Notes under the pieces: generated by a model
The model's database searches: none
Seen by the model: only the letters and a program-made list of their open reading frames with translations
Told to the model about the DNA's origin: nothing
NCBI GenBank assembly: GCA_039975755.1
Contig: JBDWGM010000002.1
Location: forward strand, 1-42,035
Reading direction: 5' to 3'
DNA: 42,035 nt
Source of the DNA: JABSSA01 sp039975755
Lineage (GTDB): Bacteria; Pseudomonadota; Alphaproteobacteria; Rhodobacterales; Rhodobacteraceae
Shown here: piece after piece, positions 32,716 through 40,529 of the stretch
Position numbering within the stretch: the stretch's first letter is position 1
How the letters are laid out: each line of letters begins with the position of its first letter
Translations under genes and position numbers: made by a program

Positions 32716-33816
32716 TCAGTCCGCGTTCAATGCGTCAAGAATGGCATCGCCCATTTCACTTGTCGAAACAGGTTGCGCCCCTTCTTCACCCAACAGATCA
32801 GCCGTGCGTAATCCATTGGCCAAAACCGTTTGAACAGCGGCTTCTACCAGATCGGCTTCTTCTGCCATGTCAAAGCTGTAACGCAGCGCCATCGCAAAGC
32901 TCAGGATGCACGCAATCGGGTTCGCTTTACCCTGACCCGCAATGTCCGGCGCTGATCCGTGTACCGGTTCGTACAACGCCTTTGGGCGTCCGTTGGCCAT
33001 CGGCGATCCAAGCGACGCAGACGGCAACATACCAAGCGAACCAGTTAGCATCGCAGCAAGGTCCGACAACAGATCACCAAACAGGTTGTCCGTCACGATC
33101 ACGTCGAACTGTTTGGGCCAGCGGGTCAACTGCATCGCGCCAGCATCTGCATACATATGCGACAGCTCGACTTCGGGATAGTCCTCACCAACACGGGTGA
33201 CGACTTCGCGCCATAGAACTCCCGATTCCATGACGTTTGCTTTTTCCATGGAACACAGTTTCTTGTTCCGGCGCATGGCAAGTTCGAACGCTGACCGCGC
33301 AGCGCGTTCGATTTCACTTTCCGTGTAACGCTGCGTGTTGATCCCAACGCGCTCGTTGCCTTCTTCGAAAATGCCACGTGGTTCACCGAAATAAACGCCA
33401 GAGGTCAATTCGCGGACAATCATAATGTCCAATCCCGCCACAACGTCTTTCTTCAGCGACGAAAAGTCCGCGAGCGCGTCAAAACACTGTGCCGGTCGCA
33501 AGTTGGAATAAAGGTCCATTTCTTTGCGCAGCCGCAAAAGGCCGCGCTCAGGCTTAACGCTGAAATCCAAATCATCGTATTTAGGGCCACCCACAGCCCC
33601 AAGCAGCACGGCGTCGACCTCTTGTGCCTTCGCCATTGTGTCATCATGCAACGGCGTGCCGTGCGCGTCATAGGCGACACCACCGACAAGGTCTTCGCTG
33701 ACATCAAAGGTCACGCCGCGCTTGTCACCCATCCAGCCAATGACCCGGCGCACTTGTGCCATGACTTCGGGACCAATGCCGTCACCGGGCAGGATCAACA
33801 GGGATTGGTTGGACAT
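32716..33816 (-). CDS. leuB: 3-isopropylmalate dehydrogenase LeuB
   Basis: Catalyses NAD-dependent oxidative decarboxylation of 3-isopropylmalate, the third step of the leucine branch. The 366-residue product has L-P-G-D-G-I-G-P-E-V at 8-17, the substrate-binding R-L-R-K-E-M-D-L-Y-S-N-L-R-P segment near 93-106, R-E-L-T-S-G-V-Y-F-G near 135 and the metal aspartates in D-N-L-F-G-D-L-L-S-D. The NAD-binding H-G-S-A-P-D-I-A-G lies near 283. The ATG at 33816 has GGAG seven bases upstream; a start five codons earlier is less likely. It is separated from leuC and leuD by about 4.2 kb of other genes on both strands. Confidence 0.95.
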   Translation of the reverse strand: MSNQSLLILPGDGIGPEVMAQVRRVIGWMGDKRGVTFDVSEDLVGGVAYDAHGTPLHDDTMAKAQEVDAVLLGAVGGPKYDDLDFSVKPERGLLRLRKEMDLYSNLRPAQCFDALADFSSLKKDVVAGLDIMIVRELTSGVYFGEPRGIFEEGNERVGINTQRYTESEIERAARSAFELAMRRNKKLCSMEKANVMESGVLWREVVTRVGEDYPEVELSHMYADAGAMQLTRWPKQFDVIVTDNLFGDLLSDLAAMLTGSLGMLPSASLGSPMANGRPKALYEPVHGSAPDIAGQGKANPIACILSFAMALRYSFDMAEEADLVEAAVQTVLANGLRTADLLGEEGAQPVSTSEMGDAILDALNAD

Positions 33817-33876
33817 TCGCTTTCTCCACATGAGCTTTCAGGTTGCCCGGGGGCCTAGCGCGCACGGGCCTGAGGG

Positions 33877-34788
33877 TCAATGTCTGTGCGAATTCCGAAC
33901 ATACTCTGACAGACCATCCGCTAGCAGATTCCAAACCCGTGACAAGCGCGGCACTTGCCGCATGGCCTCTGGTGCAGCCAACCAAACAGGCAGCGGCGGC
34001 AATGACAAACCAAGGTCCAATTCGGCCACTTTGGGGTCCGCCCGCCCCACGTTCAATTGTGCAAACCCAACGCCGCATCCAGCACGCACCAGTTCCCAAT
34101 AAGCGCTTTGGTTGTCACACCGAACTGCAAAATCCGCAGGCTTAGCGTTCACGCCCAGCGCGCGCATGACGTTCAAGATCAACATACCCTGGTCAAAGCC
34201 GACAACATCATGGTCAAAGAAATTTTCTGTTTCAATCGGAGTATCGGTTCTGTCCAAATATCTATGAGCCGCGAAAACACCAATTGGAATGTCGCCAATA
34301 TGACGCGTCACGATATCAAGTTGTGTGGGCCGATACATACGTACGGCGATATCGGCCTCGCGGTACAACAGGTTTTCGCTATCGTCACTGGGGGCAATTT
34401 CAAAATCGATTCCGGGCTCTTTAGCACGCATATCGGCAATGATGCTCGGCAAGATGTGGTGCGCAGCGAACACGCTACATGCAATGCGCACGGTACCTTC
34501 CATTTGGCTTTCTTGACCTGCCGAGGTCAGCCGTAGGGCTTGCATGCTGTCACGTGCGGATTTCGCATGAGGCACCAATGCAGCCCCTTCATTCGTCAAA
34601 TTTAACCCGCGTTGATGACGCTCAAAAAGCGACGTCTGCAATTGTTCTTCAAGGGCACGGATATGCCGCCCTATCGTCGGTTGGCTTTGGTTCAATCGAC
34701 GCGCCGCTTCGCTAAGTGATCCGGTTTCGGCCACCATCAGGAAGCTCTGCACAAGCGACCAGTCCATTGATTGAGGATCTTTATCCAT
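33877..34788 (-). CDS. LysR-family transcriptional regulator
   Basis: A 303-residue regulator with an N-terminal winged helix-turn-helix (residues 8-67): F-L-M-V-A-E-T-G-S-L-S-E-A-A-R, then L-N-Q-S-Q-P-T-I-G-R-H-I. A C-terminal ligand-binding domain runs from about 95 to 290. It is divergent from an NAD-dependent oxidoreductase gene, with 94 bases between starts, the usual LysR arrangement for controlling the neighbour and itself. A 14-bp perfect palindrome overlaps its own start codon. The inducer is unknown. It ends 60 bases from the leuB start on the same strand, but regulation of leuB is not indicated. Confidence 0.92.
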   Translation of the reverse strand: MDKDPQSMDWSLVQSFLMVAETGSLSEAARRLNQSQPTIGRHIRALEEQLQTSLFERHQRGLNLTNEGAALVPHAKSARDSMQALRLTSAGQESQMEGTVRIACSVFAAHHILPSIIADMRAKEPGIDFEIAPSDDSENLLYREADIAVRMYRPTQLDIVTRHIGDIPIGVFAAHRYLDRTDTPIETENFFDHDVVGFDQGMLILNVMRALGVNAKPADFAVRCDNQSAYWELVRAGCGVGFAQLNVGRADPKVAELDLGLSLPPLPVWLAAPEAMRQVPRLSRVWNLLADGLSEYVRNSHRH

Positions 34789-34800
34789 TCAATTTTGAAT
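34787..34800. promoter_or_regulatory. Palindrome at the LysR start, candidate operator
   Basis: A perfect inverted repeat, ATTCAA-TT-TTGAAT, overlaps the first bases of the LysR start codon and faces the divergent oxidoreductase gene. It is AT-rich and compatible with the T-N11-A symmetry of LysR sites. Placement suggests autorepression or shared control; binding is inferred. Confidence 0.5.
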
Positions 34801-34882
34801 ATCTAATCTGCATGTCCAGTGGATTTATGAACAAATAAGAATGCCATATCAAGTGGGGAAAGGCGAAACGAAGGAGTCAGAA

Positions 34883-35785
34883 ATGACAAAAACTGCTCTC
34901 ATCACCGGCGCATCCGGCAAGATTGGAACCCACGCAGCACGCGCATTTGATCGCGCGGGTTGGATAGTCAAACGCTTTCAGCGGGGCACTAGCATGGTGC
35001 ATGTCGCGCAGGATGCTGACGTCATCGTTAATGGGATGAACCCAGCCAACTATAACAATTGGGCGCAATCGATCCCAGAGATAACCGAAGCCCATATTGC
35101 AGCCGCTAAGATCAACGACGCGACCGTTGTGATCCCGGGCAATGTCTACAACTTTGGAAACACATCCGGCGTCTTTGATGAAAACACACCGCAACGCGCG
35201 TGTTCAAGAAAAGGCAATATCCGGGTCGAGATGGAAGCACGTTACGCCGAAAGTGGCGTGCGTACACTGGTATTGCGTGCCGGCAACTTCATCGACCCCG
35301 ACGCCAACAGTGACGTAATGAGCCTGCTGCATCTGTCGCGGATGAATTCGAATAAGATCCTGGCACCGGGTGCCACAAATGTACGTCAAGCATGGTGTTT
35401 CTTGCCCGATTGGGCAGAAGCCGCTGTGCAGCTTTGTGACCGCCGGAGCGACCTGCCCGTATTTGAAGATATACCGTTCAAAGGTCATACATTCTCGGTC
35501 GATTTGCTGTCACAGCACGTGGAGGCCATCACAGGAAAACCCGTTCACGTATCATCCTTTCCATGGTGGGTCATGCGACTGGCCAGCCCGTTTTGGAGAT
35601 TGGCCCGCGAGATGCAGGAAATGCGATATTTGTGGAACCTTGATCATTCTCTTTCGAACGCCAAACTAGCCCGGCTGTTACCCGATTTTAAATCCACGCC
35701 AATTGAAGACGTCATTCGGGCTGCCTTGGTGGCAAAGGGCATCAAAAGTCAGGCGGATTTCGCACAGCGTTCAGTGACGCTCTGA
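34883..35785 (+). CDS. NAD(P)-dependent oxidoreductase (extended SDR / epimerase family)
   Basis: A 300-residue protein with a Rossmann fold. T-G-A-S-G-K-I-G near 8-15 binds the cofactor, and V-I-V-N-G-M-N-P-A-N near 46-55 and V-V-I-P-G-N-V-Y-N-F-G near 81-91 follow. The Y-N-F-G replaces the usual Y-x-x-x-K active site, so this may not be a classical dehydrogenase or epimerase. The C-terminal half is larger and helical. AGGAG lies six bases before the ATG at 34883; a frame 14 codons longer lacks it. It is divergent from a LysR gene that is the likely regulator. Its end overlaps the convergent EEP-family gene by 15 bases. Confidence 0.87.
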   Translation: MTKTALITGASGKIGTHAARAFDRAGWIVKRFQRGTSMVHVAQDADVIVNGMNPANYNNWAQSIPEITEAHIAAAKINDATVVIPGNVYNFGNTSGVFDENTPQRACSRKGNIRVEMEARYAESGVRTLVLRAGNFIDPDANSDVMSLLHLSRMNSNKILAPGATNVRQAWCFLPDWAEAAVQLCDRRSDLPVFEDIPFKGHTFSVDLLSQHVEAITGKPVHVSSFPWWVMRLASPFWRLAREMQEMRYLWNLDHSLSNAKLARLLPDFKSTPIEDVIRAALVAKGIKSQADFAQRSVTL

Positions 35786-36916
35786 TATCTCAAGATCAAC
35801 CCAAACCAGAGAGTGGCGACTGGCAATGCGTGCAGTCGCCGCTTCTTCGGTTTCTGCCACTGGCCAGTATACCCCAGAATCGATCACGTCTAAGTCTGAC
35901 GACGGCAACACGTAATCGACCCGTAATTTGCCCACTCCAATCTCGTCCCAGTCAACGGTGTCAGTTCCTTGTGCGCCCTGTGGTGCGACGTCTTGCAGCC
36001 TTTGATCTGCCAATAGGGACCGAATGGCCGCCTTGCGACCTTCGCCATCAACCGGGTCTTGGTTGGCATCCCCCAAAACGACAAATCGGGACTCTGGCAC
36101 CGATCCTACGATGCCATCCATCACGCTTTTCCAGAATGCGATTTGGTCATGATTACGAAGGCCATTGCGATCTTCTGGACCATCGAACACTGGCGGACTG
36201 GCATGAAAGGCCAACAAGGTAAGATCACCTTCCGGGACGGCAATGGGAATTTGCCAATGCCCCATCGAAGACAACGGCAACGCGTCATACACGGCTTGCG
36301 ACGGCCAATTATGATCAGGCGACGGCATCAATGCCTTTGGCAGATCTTTCCACAACATATCAGAATAATTGTGTGAGACATCGACCTGAATCGGAAACCG
36401 GGACAGCAAGGCCATTCCGCCTTCACCGAAAAACCGCCCAAACCCCAAGGCGTCTTCGGGTTCTCCTAGCCGACCATCCCCGTCAACGTCCAACCCAACT
36501 TGGCGCCCGGAATTTGGTGGAAACGCAAAGTGGTGATCATATCCTGTGGCGTATGCGAGGCGTCGCAATACTTCGCTTGTCTGATCAAAATCGACACCCT
36601 GCAACAGCAGAACGTCAGGGCGGACATCCGCAATAATGGCTAGAACTGCGCGTATCTGTTCGTCATCGCCCCGGATCATGTCTCGCAACAAAAGACCCGG
36701 ACCTTTGCGCGACAATTCGACGTTCCATGTCGCAACACGGTAGGTTTCAGCCTGCGCACAGAAGGTTGTCACAAGCAGCAAGAGCGTTAGGCCGGATGCA
36801 TACCCGTTTCGTCGGCGTTTGCGGCGTATACGCGGCGGCGCTGTTCTTTGATCATTTCCGCAATCCGGTGCATGGCGACGCCGCGCATAATCATAGAAGC
36901 GGGAAGAAAGGCCCAT
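35771..36916 (-). CDS. Secreted endonuclease/exonuclease/phosphatase (EEP) family protein with an EF-hand-like loop
   Basis: A 381-residue protein if it begins at the ATG at 36916. Residues 1-39 are very basic, and 40-56 look like a secretory signal (hydrophobic core then A-Q-A). The EEP core starts at Y-R-V-A-T-W-N-V-E near 59-67 and includes G-D-A-N-Q-D-P near 285-291 and a final S-R-H-S-L-V. The metal-binding glutamate expected after the D-V-L-L-L-Q strand (near 106) is Gly107. Residues 143-154 fit the EF-hand calcium loop D-x-D-x-D-G-x-L-x-x-x-E. The start lies 130 bases inside the upstream membrane gene, and no other ATG is available. Substrate is unknown. Confidence 0.83.
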   Translation of the reverse strand: MGLSSRFYDYARRRHAPDCGNDQRTAPPRIRRKRRRNGYASGLTLLLLVTTFCAQAETYRVATWNVELSRKGPGLLLRDMIRGDDEQIRAVLAIIADVRPDVLLLQGVDFDQTSEVLRRLAYATGYDHHFAFPPNSGRQVGLDVDGDGRLGEPEDALGFGRFFGEGGMALLSRFPIQVDVSHNYSDMLWKDLPKALMPSPDHNWPSQAVYDALPLSSMGHWQIPIAVPEGDLTLLAFHASPPVFDGPEDRNGLRNHDQIAFWKSVMDGIVGSVPESRFVVLGDANQDPVDGEGRKAAIRSLLADQRLQDVAPQGAQGTDTVDWDEIGVGKLRVDYVLPSSDLDVIDSGVYWPVAETEEAATARIASRHSLVWVDLEISERH

Positions 36917-37629
36917 GCGCTCATTGTCCAGATCAAGGTCTGATGGTTGTTCAACATCACTGGTTGAATCAAATCAGCCGCCAGTTTGACCACAGCAGGG
37001 ATAATGAAAGGTAAAAGAAAACCAATTGCAATGTTAACGCGTGCATCGCGCTGGAGGTTATCAAGAACATCACCACCCGCAGTGGGGTCAAACAAGGGCA
37101 GATTGATCCATACATTGAATGCGCCACGGCGTGTGGGCCATCCCATCAGGCGAACCATTACGATGAACGCCGTCATCGCAACCAGCGAGCTAAGGTAGGC
37201 CAAACCGGCGGCTGAGCGCATCGTGTTGATGGCTTCTAAAGATGAATCCGAAGGGAGCATCAGGACTGCAAGGCGAACTGGTGAGAATGGAAAATCAATC
37301 GCGTTACCGATGATGGTGCCAATTGCGCTTAGTGCGCGCGTCGTCACCGTAGGATCCACTGTCCCTTTGCAGATCATCGTTAACAGGTAGACGGTCAGAA
37401 ACAGCGCCGCGAATCTTAGACGGTTGAACGGAGCGGCATCACGAAATTCGACGATGCTGGGGGCGTTGGTGTTGTATTCGCTGAACGTGAGCAATGATGC
37501 CAAAAGCGCGACAAGTAGAGTGATCTGTGTCGAGTCATTTGTCACACCCGGTAGAACCAGCGCCGGTGTCGCTATTAGCAATGCCACCAAAAACCCACGG
37601 GCGGCGGCCCCAATTATACGCGCAATCAC
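36787..37629 (-). CDS. Uncharacterised multi-pass membrane protein
   Basis: A 280-residue protein with about five or six hydrophobic segments (roughly 8-25, 34-48, 72-88, 98-120, 143-165 and 203-225), then 240-255, and a basic C-terminal tail (K-E-Q-R-R-R-V). I recognise no family. The start is a GTG with AAGGGG eight bases upstream. Its last 130 bases overlap the EEP-family frame, so the two are probably co-transcribed and perhaps function together at the membrane. It lies downstream of leuD on the same strand, separated by 423 bases and a hairpin. Confidence 0.8.
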   Translation of the reverse strand: MIARIIGAAARGFLVALLIATPALVLPGVTNDSTQITLLVALLASLLTFSEYNTNAPSIVEFRDAAPFNRLRFAALFLTVYLLTMICKGTVDPTVTTRALSAIGTIIGNAIDFPFSPVRLAVLMLPSDSSLEAINTMRSAAGLAYLSSLVAMTAFIVMVRLMGWPTRRGAFNVWINLPLFDPTAGGDVLDNLQRDARVNIAIGFLLPFIIPAVVKLAADLIQPVMLNNHQTLIWTMSAWAFLPASMIMRGVAMHRIAEMIKEQRRRVYAANADETGMHPA

Positions 37630-38052
37630 GTGTCATCCCCTTCAAACTGGCCCGCGCGGTTCGTAGCCGCAACGTATCCCAACCTGATCCCGCCGGGTGG
37701 TGTGGCGGCCTGCCTCAACTCAGTCCTATCCCTGACCAAATCGTCCCGTTGTCACAAGTGGTTTAGTTAATAAAGCCTTAATCTTGGGGCAGTTTTGGGG
37801 TGTGACTGGTGCCTTTGTGCATCAAAGGTAAGGCGGAAATGTGGCAAAACACAACATGTAGTAGTAATTGCGCCCGAGAGCACACATCGGCGTTTACGAA
37901 TTGAGATCAATCGCCCGAGATTCGGCCTACATGGCAAGAATCTGCCTATCCAAATTTTGCTATTTTCTGTGACTGAGTCGCTTGGCGCATATGCAATCGC
38001 CCATTGATTGAACCCGCGACAGCAACAGTCGCGGGTTCAATCAAACACTGTA
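37630..38052. other. Intergenic region with a large hairpin and a possible gene remnant
   Basis: About 420 bases between leuD and the membrane protein gene. A perfect 17-bp hairpin lies at 38004-38044. A plus-strand frame of 70 codons (37795-38007, TTG start, no ribosome binding site) ends exactly at the hairpin. Its second half (R-I-E-I-N-R-P-R-F-G-L-H-G-K) looks more protein-like than chance, but I cannot assign it. The promoter for the membrane protein/EEP pair should lie in the left half. Confidence 0.4.
38004..38044. terminator. Perfect 17-bp hairpin downstream of leuD
   Basis: TTGATTGAACCCGCGAC and its exact reverse complement are separated by AGCAACA. It begins 9 bases after the leuD stop on the minus strand. 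No T-run follows on either strand, so it is not a textbook rho-independent terminator. It could stabilise the leuD mRNA 3' end or act as a terminator with help. The symmetry is seen; function is inferred. Confidence 0.6.
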
Positions 38053-38658
38053 TTAAACCCAGGGGCGTGCCTGAGATGTTTGTGCCTCAAATGTGTCAAT
38101 GGAACTTACTTTTTCCATCGTCAAACCGATGTCATCAAGCCCCTGCAACAGGCAGTGCTTTTTGAACGCGTCTACTTCGAATGAGAACACAGTGCCGTCC
38201 GACGAGGTCACAGTTTGCGCCTCAAGGTCGACCGTTATGCGCGCATTGGCACCCTTTTCGGCGTCCTTCATCAACTCATCAACTGCTTCTTTTGGCAACA
38301 CGATCGGCAAGATCCCGTTCTTGAAGCAATTGTTGTAAAAGATGTCCGCAAACGAGGTCGAAATGACAGACCGAATGCCAAAATCTTTGATCGCCCAAGG
38401 CGCGTGTTCGCGTGATGACCCGCATCCAAAATTGTCACCTGCAACGATGATTTCGGCTTGGCGGTAGGCATCTTTGTTCAGAACGAAATCAGGAATTTCA
38501 TTGCCCTGACGATCAAAACGCATTTCGTCAAACAGGTTCGCACCAAGGCCGGACCGTTTGATTGTTTTCAAGAACTGTTTGGGGATGATCATATCTGTAT
38601 CGATATTGACCAACGGCATCGGTGCCGCGATCCCAGTGAGTGTTTCGAATTTATCCAT
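38053..38658 (-). CDS. leuD: 3-isopropylmalate dehydratase small subunit LeuD
   Basis: Small subunit of isopropylmalate isomerase, which with LeuC converts 2- to 3-isopropylmalate. The 201-residue length matches the proteobacterial type. Visible motifs are the start F-E-T-L-T-G-I-A-A-P-M-P, N-I-D-T-D-M-I-I-P-K-Q-F-L near 18-30 and the substrate-recognition segment G-D-N-F-G-C-G-S-S-R-E-H-A-P-W-A near 73-88. F-A-D-I-F-Y-N-N-C-F-K-N-G-I-L-P also fits. It starts two bases after a 52-codon ORF that in turn overlaps the end of leuC, so the three are likely translated together. Its ATG has no strong ribosome binding site, in keeping with coupling. Confidence 0.95.
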   Translation of the reverse strand: MDKFETLTGIAAPMPLVNIDTDMIIPKQFLKTIKRSGLGANLFDEMRFDRQGNEIPDFVLNKDAYRQAEIIVAGDNFGCGSSREHAPWAIKDFGIRSVISTSFADIFYNNCFKNGILPIVLPKEAVDELMKDAEKGANARITVDLEAQTVTSSDGTVFSFEVDAFKKHCLLQGLDDIGLTMEKVSSIDTFEAQTSQARPWV

Positions 38659-38660
38659 GA

Positions 38661-38819
38661 TTATGCACCAGTGATTTCGATAGAAAAGTTACCGCTAGGC
38701 AACCGTTCGATTTCCATGAATGCGCGCATCAACGTCGTGCCTGAGGCACAGCGCGCAGAGTCAGCAACAGCCAGCAATCCCAAGCATCTGGGCTTACTCT
38801 TCAATATAGTAGAGGCCAT
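38661..38819 (-). CDS. Small protein (52 aa) between leuC and leuD
   Basis: An ORF of 52 codons read on the minus strand. Its ATG overlaps the leuC stop codon (TGATG) and its TAA ends two bases before the leuD ATG. Such fit on both sides is strong evidence for a translated gene in the leuC-leuD operon. The product begins M-A-S-T-I-L-K-S-K-P, has a short hydrophobic stretch (C-L-G-L-L-A-V-A, residues 12-19), two cysteines (12 and 24), and ends E-R-L-P-S-G-N-F-S-I-E-I-T-G-A. The hydrophobic part is too short for a clear membrane helix. It has no family I recognise. A role in assembly of the isomerase, or merely in coupling translation, is possible. Confidence 0.6.
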   Translation of the reverse strand: MASTILKSKPRCLGLLAVADSARCASGTTLMRAFMEIERLPSGNFSIEITGA

Positions 38820-40225
38820 CACATCATCTCTCGCACATCAGTCAGCTTGCCCGTAATCGCGGCCGCGGCTGCCATGCCCGGTGAAACCAGGTGCGTGCGC
38901 CCTTTGTATCCCTGACGCCCCTCAAAGTTGCGGTTGGACGTTGACGCACAACGTTCGCCTTCGCTCAATTGATCCGGGTTCATCGCCAGACACATCGAAC
39001 ATCCAGCAAGACGCCATTCAAACCCAGCCTCTTTGAAAATGTCGGCAAGACCTTCTTCTTCGGCTTGGGCACGTACCAAACCGGAGCCCGGAACGATCAT
39101 GGCCCGCAAACCGTCTTTGATCTTTTTCCCTTTCAGGATCGCCGCAGCTGCGCGCAAATCTTCGATTCTCCCGTTGGTACAGGACCCGATGAAAACAGTG
39201 TCGATTTCGATGTCAGTCAACGGCATGCCGGGTGTGAGACCCATGTAATCAAGCGAACGCTGTGCCGCATCCACTTTCCCACCCTCAAAGTCATCGGCAG
39301 CAGGCACCACCGCCGTGATCGGCAACACGTCTTCAGGCGATGTGCCCCATGTAACGACAGGTGCGATATCTTCACCGGCAATCGTGATGATTTCATCCCA
39401 ATGTGCGTAATCATCTGAATACAGCGTCTTCCACCACGCTTCGGCGGCCTCCCATTGCGCACCTTTAGGTGCGTGTGGACGGCCTTTGCAATATTCGTAA
39501 GTTTTCTCGTCTGGCGCGATCAGACCCGCACGTGCACCGCCTTCGATGGCCATGTTGCAAACGGTCATACGACCTTCCATCGACAGATCACGAATGGCTT
39601 CGCCGCAATATTCGATGACAAACCCTGTGCCGCCAGCTGTTCCTGTTTTGCCAATAACGGAAAGCGTGATGTCCTTGGCCGTAACGCCGGGGCGCAATTT
39701 GCCAGTGATTTCGACCTTCATGTTTTTGGACTTTTTCTGGATCAGCGTTTGCGTCGCAAGCACATGTTCGACCTCAGACGTGCCGATCCCGTGTGCCAAA
39801 GCACCAAAAGCACCATGTGTCGCTGTGTGGCTGTCTCCGCACACAACAGTCATACCCGGCAAGGTCCAACCCTGTTCCGGTCCGACAATGTGCACAATAC
39901 CCTGCCGCACATCTGAAACTGGATAGTAATGAATACCAAATTCCTTGGCATTTTTATCCAACGCAGCAACTTGAATGGCGCTGTCTTCGGTCATGTTGGC
40001 CGGGTTTTCTCGTCCAGACGTTGTCGGGACATTATGGTCCGGCACCGCGATGGTCTTATCCGGAGCACGCACAGAGCGGCCCGTCATGCGCAAACCTTCA
40101 AAAGCCTGCGGGCTTGTCACTTCGTGAACCAAGTGGCGGTCAATATACAGAAGGCAGGTACCATCATCGGCTTCATGCGCGATATGGGCATCCCAGATTT
40201 TATCATAGAGCGTTTTGGGGGACAT
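38819..40225 (-). CDS. leuC: 3-isopropylmalate dehydratase large subunit LeuC
   Basis: Aconitase-type subunit carrying the 4Fe-4S cluster; with LeuD it isomerises isopropylmalate. The 468-residue product has the start T-L-Y-D-K-I-W-D-A-H near 4-13, V-C-G-D-S-H-T-A-T-H-G-A-F near 128-140, and the cluster cysteines in S-C-T-N-G-R (Cys near 349) and A-G-C-S-M-C-L-A-M-N-P-D (Cys near 409 and 412). S-T-S-N-R-N-F-E-G-R-Q-G also fits. AGAGGA lies five bases before the ATG. Upstream are about 300 bases shared with a divergent MscS gene. It heads the leuC-ORF52-leuD unit. Confidence 0.95.
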   Translation of the reverse strand: MSPKTLYDKIWDAHIAHEADDGTCLLYIDRHLVHEVTSPQAFEGLRMTGRSVRAPDKTIAVPDHNVPTTSGRENPANMTEDSAIQVAALDKNAKEFGIHYYPVSDVRQGIVHIVGPEQGWTLPGMTVVCGDSHTATHGAFGALAHGIGTSEVEHVLATQTLIQKKSKNMKVEITGKLRPGVTAKDITLSVIGKTGTAGGTGFVIEYCGEAIRDLSMEGRMTVCNMAIEGGARAGLIAPDEKTYEYCKGRPHAPKGAQWEAAEAWWKTLYSDDYAHWDEIITIAGEDIAPVVTWGTSPEDVLPITAVVPAADDFEGGKVDAAQRSLDYMGLTPGMPLTDIEIDTVFIGSCTNGRIEDLRAAAAILKGKKIKDGLRAMIVPGSGLVRAQAEEEGLADIFKEAGFEWRLAGCSMCLAMNPDQLSEGERCASTSNRNFEGRQGYKGRTHLVSPGMAAAAAITGKLTDVREMM

Positions 40226-40529
40226 ATGTCCTCTCCCTTTTTTGGTCGAAAGTCATCAGGCAATTCGGGACAAAGCACAAGACATGCTCTGTTACGACAT
40301 CATAGTCGGGCCAGCACCGTACGGGTGGCGCCAAAAAACCGTTCGCGAAGACGCGTGCGGTCTTTGATATCAAATAAGATGGTCATGCGGATGCGATACA
40401 CCTGCAAACTGAGTCTCGCAAGAGGCAGACCAACAGCCACAGATCAATCACAGGTGACTCAGAACATCGACACAAAGGAATTCTGGCCACAGCATTGAAC
40501 GCTTTGGCAAACCCGTGCACTCTGGTCTT
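40226..40529. other. Divergent intergenic region between leuC and the second mscS gene
   Basis: About 300 bases that must hold the leuC leader and promoter and the promoter of the divergent channel gene. I found no T-box, no leucine-rich leader peptide with tandem Leu codons, and no terminator hairpin typical of attenuation. A 28-codon minus ORF (40300-40386) is present but has no supporting feature. Confidence 0.4.

Noticed and set aside
38011..38044. GGTTCAATC sequence resembling a tRNA T-arm
   Set aside because: It is one arm of the perfect 17-bp hairpin; no acceptor, D or anticodon arms are present around it.
40300..40386. 28-codon minus ORF upstream of leuC as a leucine leader peptide
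   Set aside because: Leu codons are not in tandem and no attenuator hairpins follow; it is arginine-rich and may be chance.
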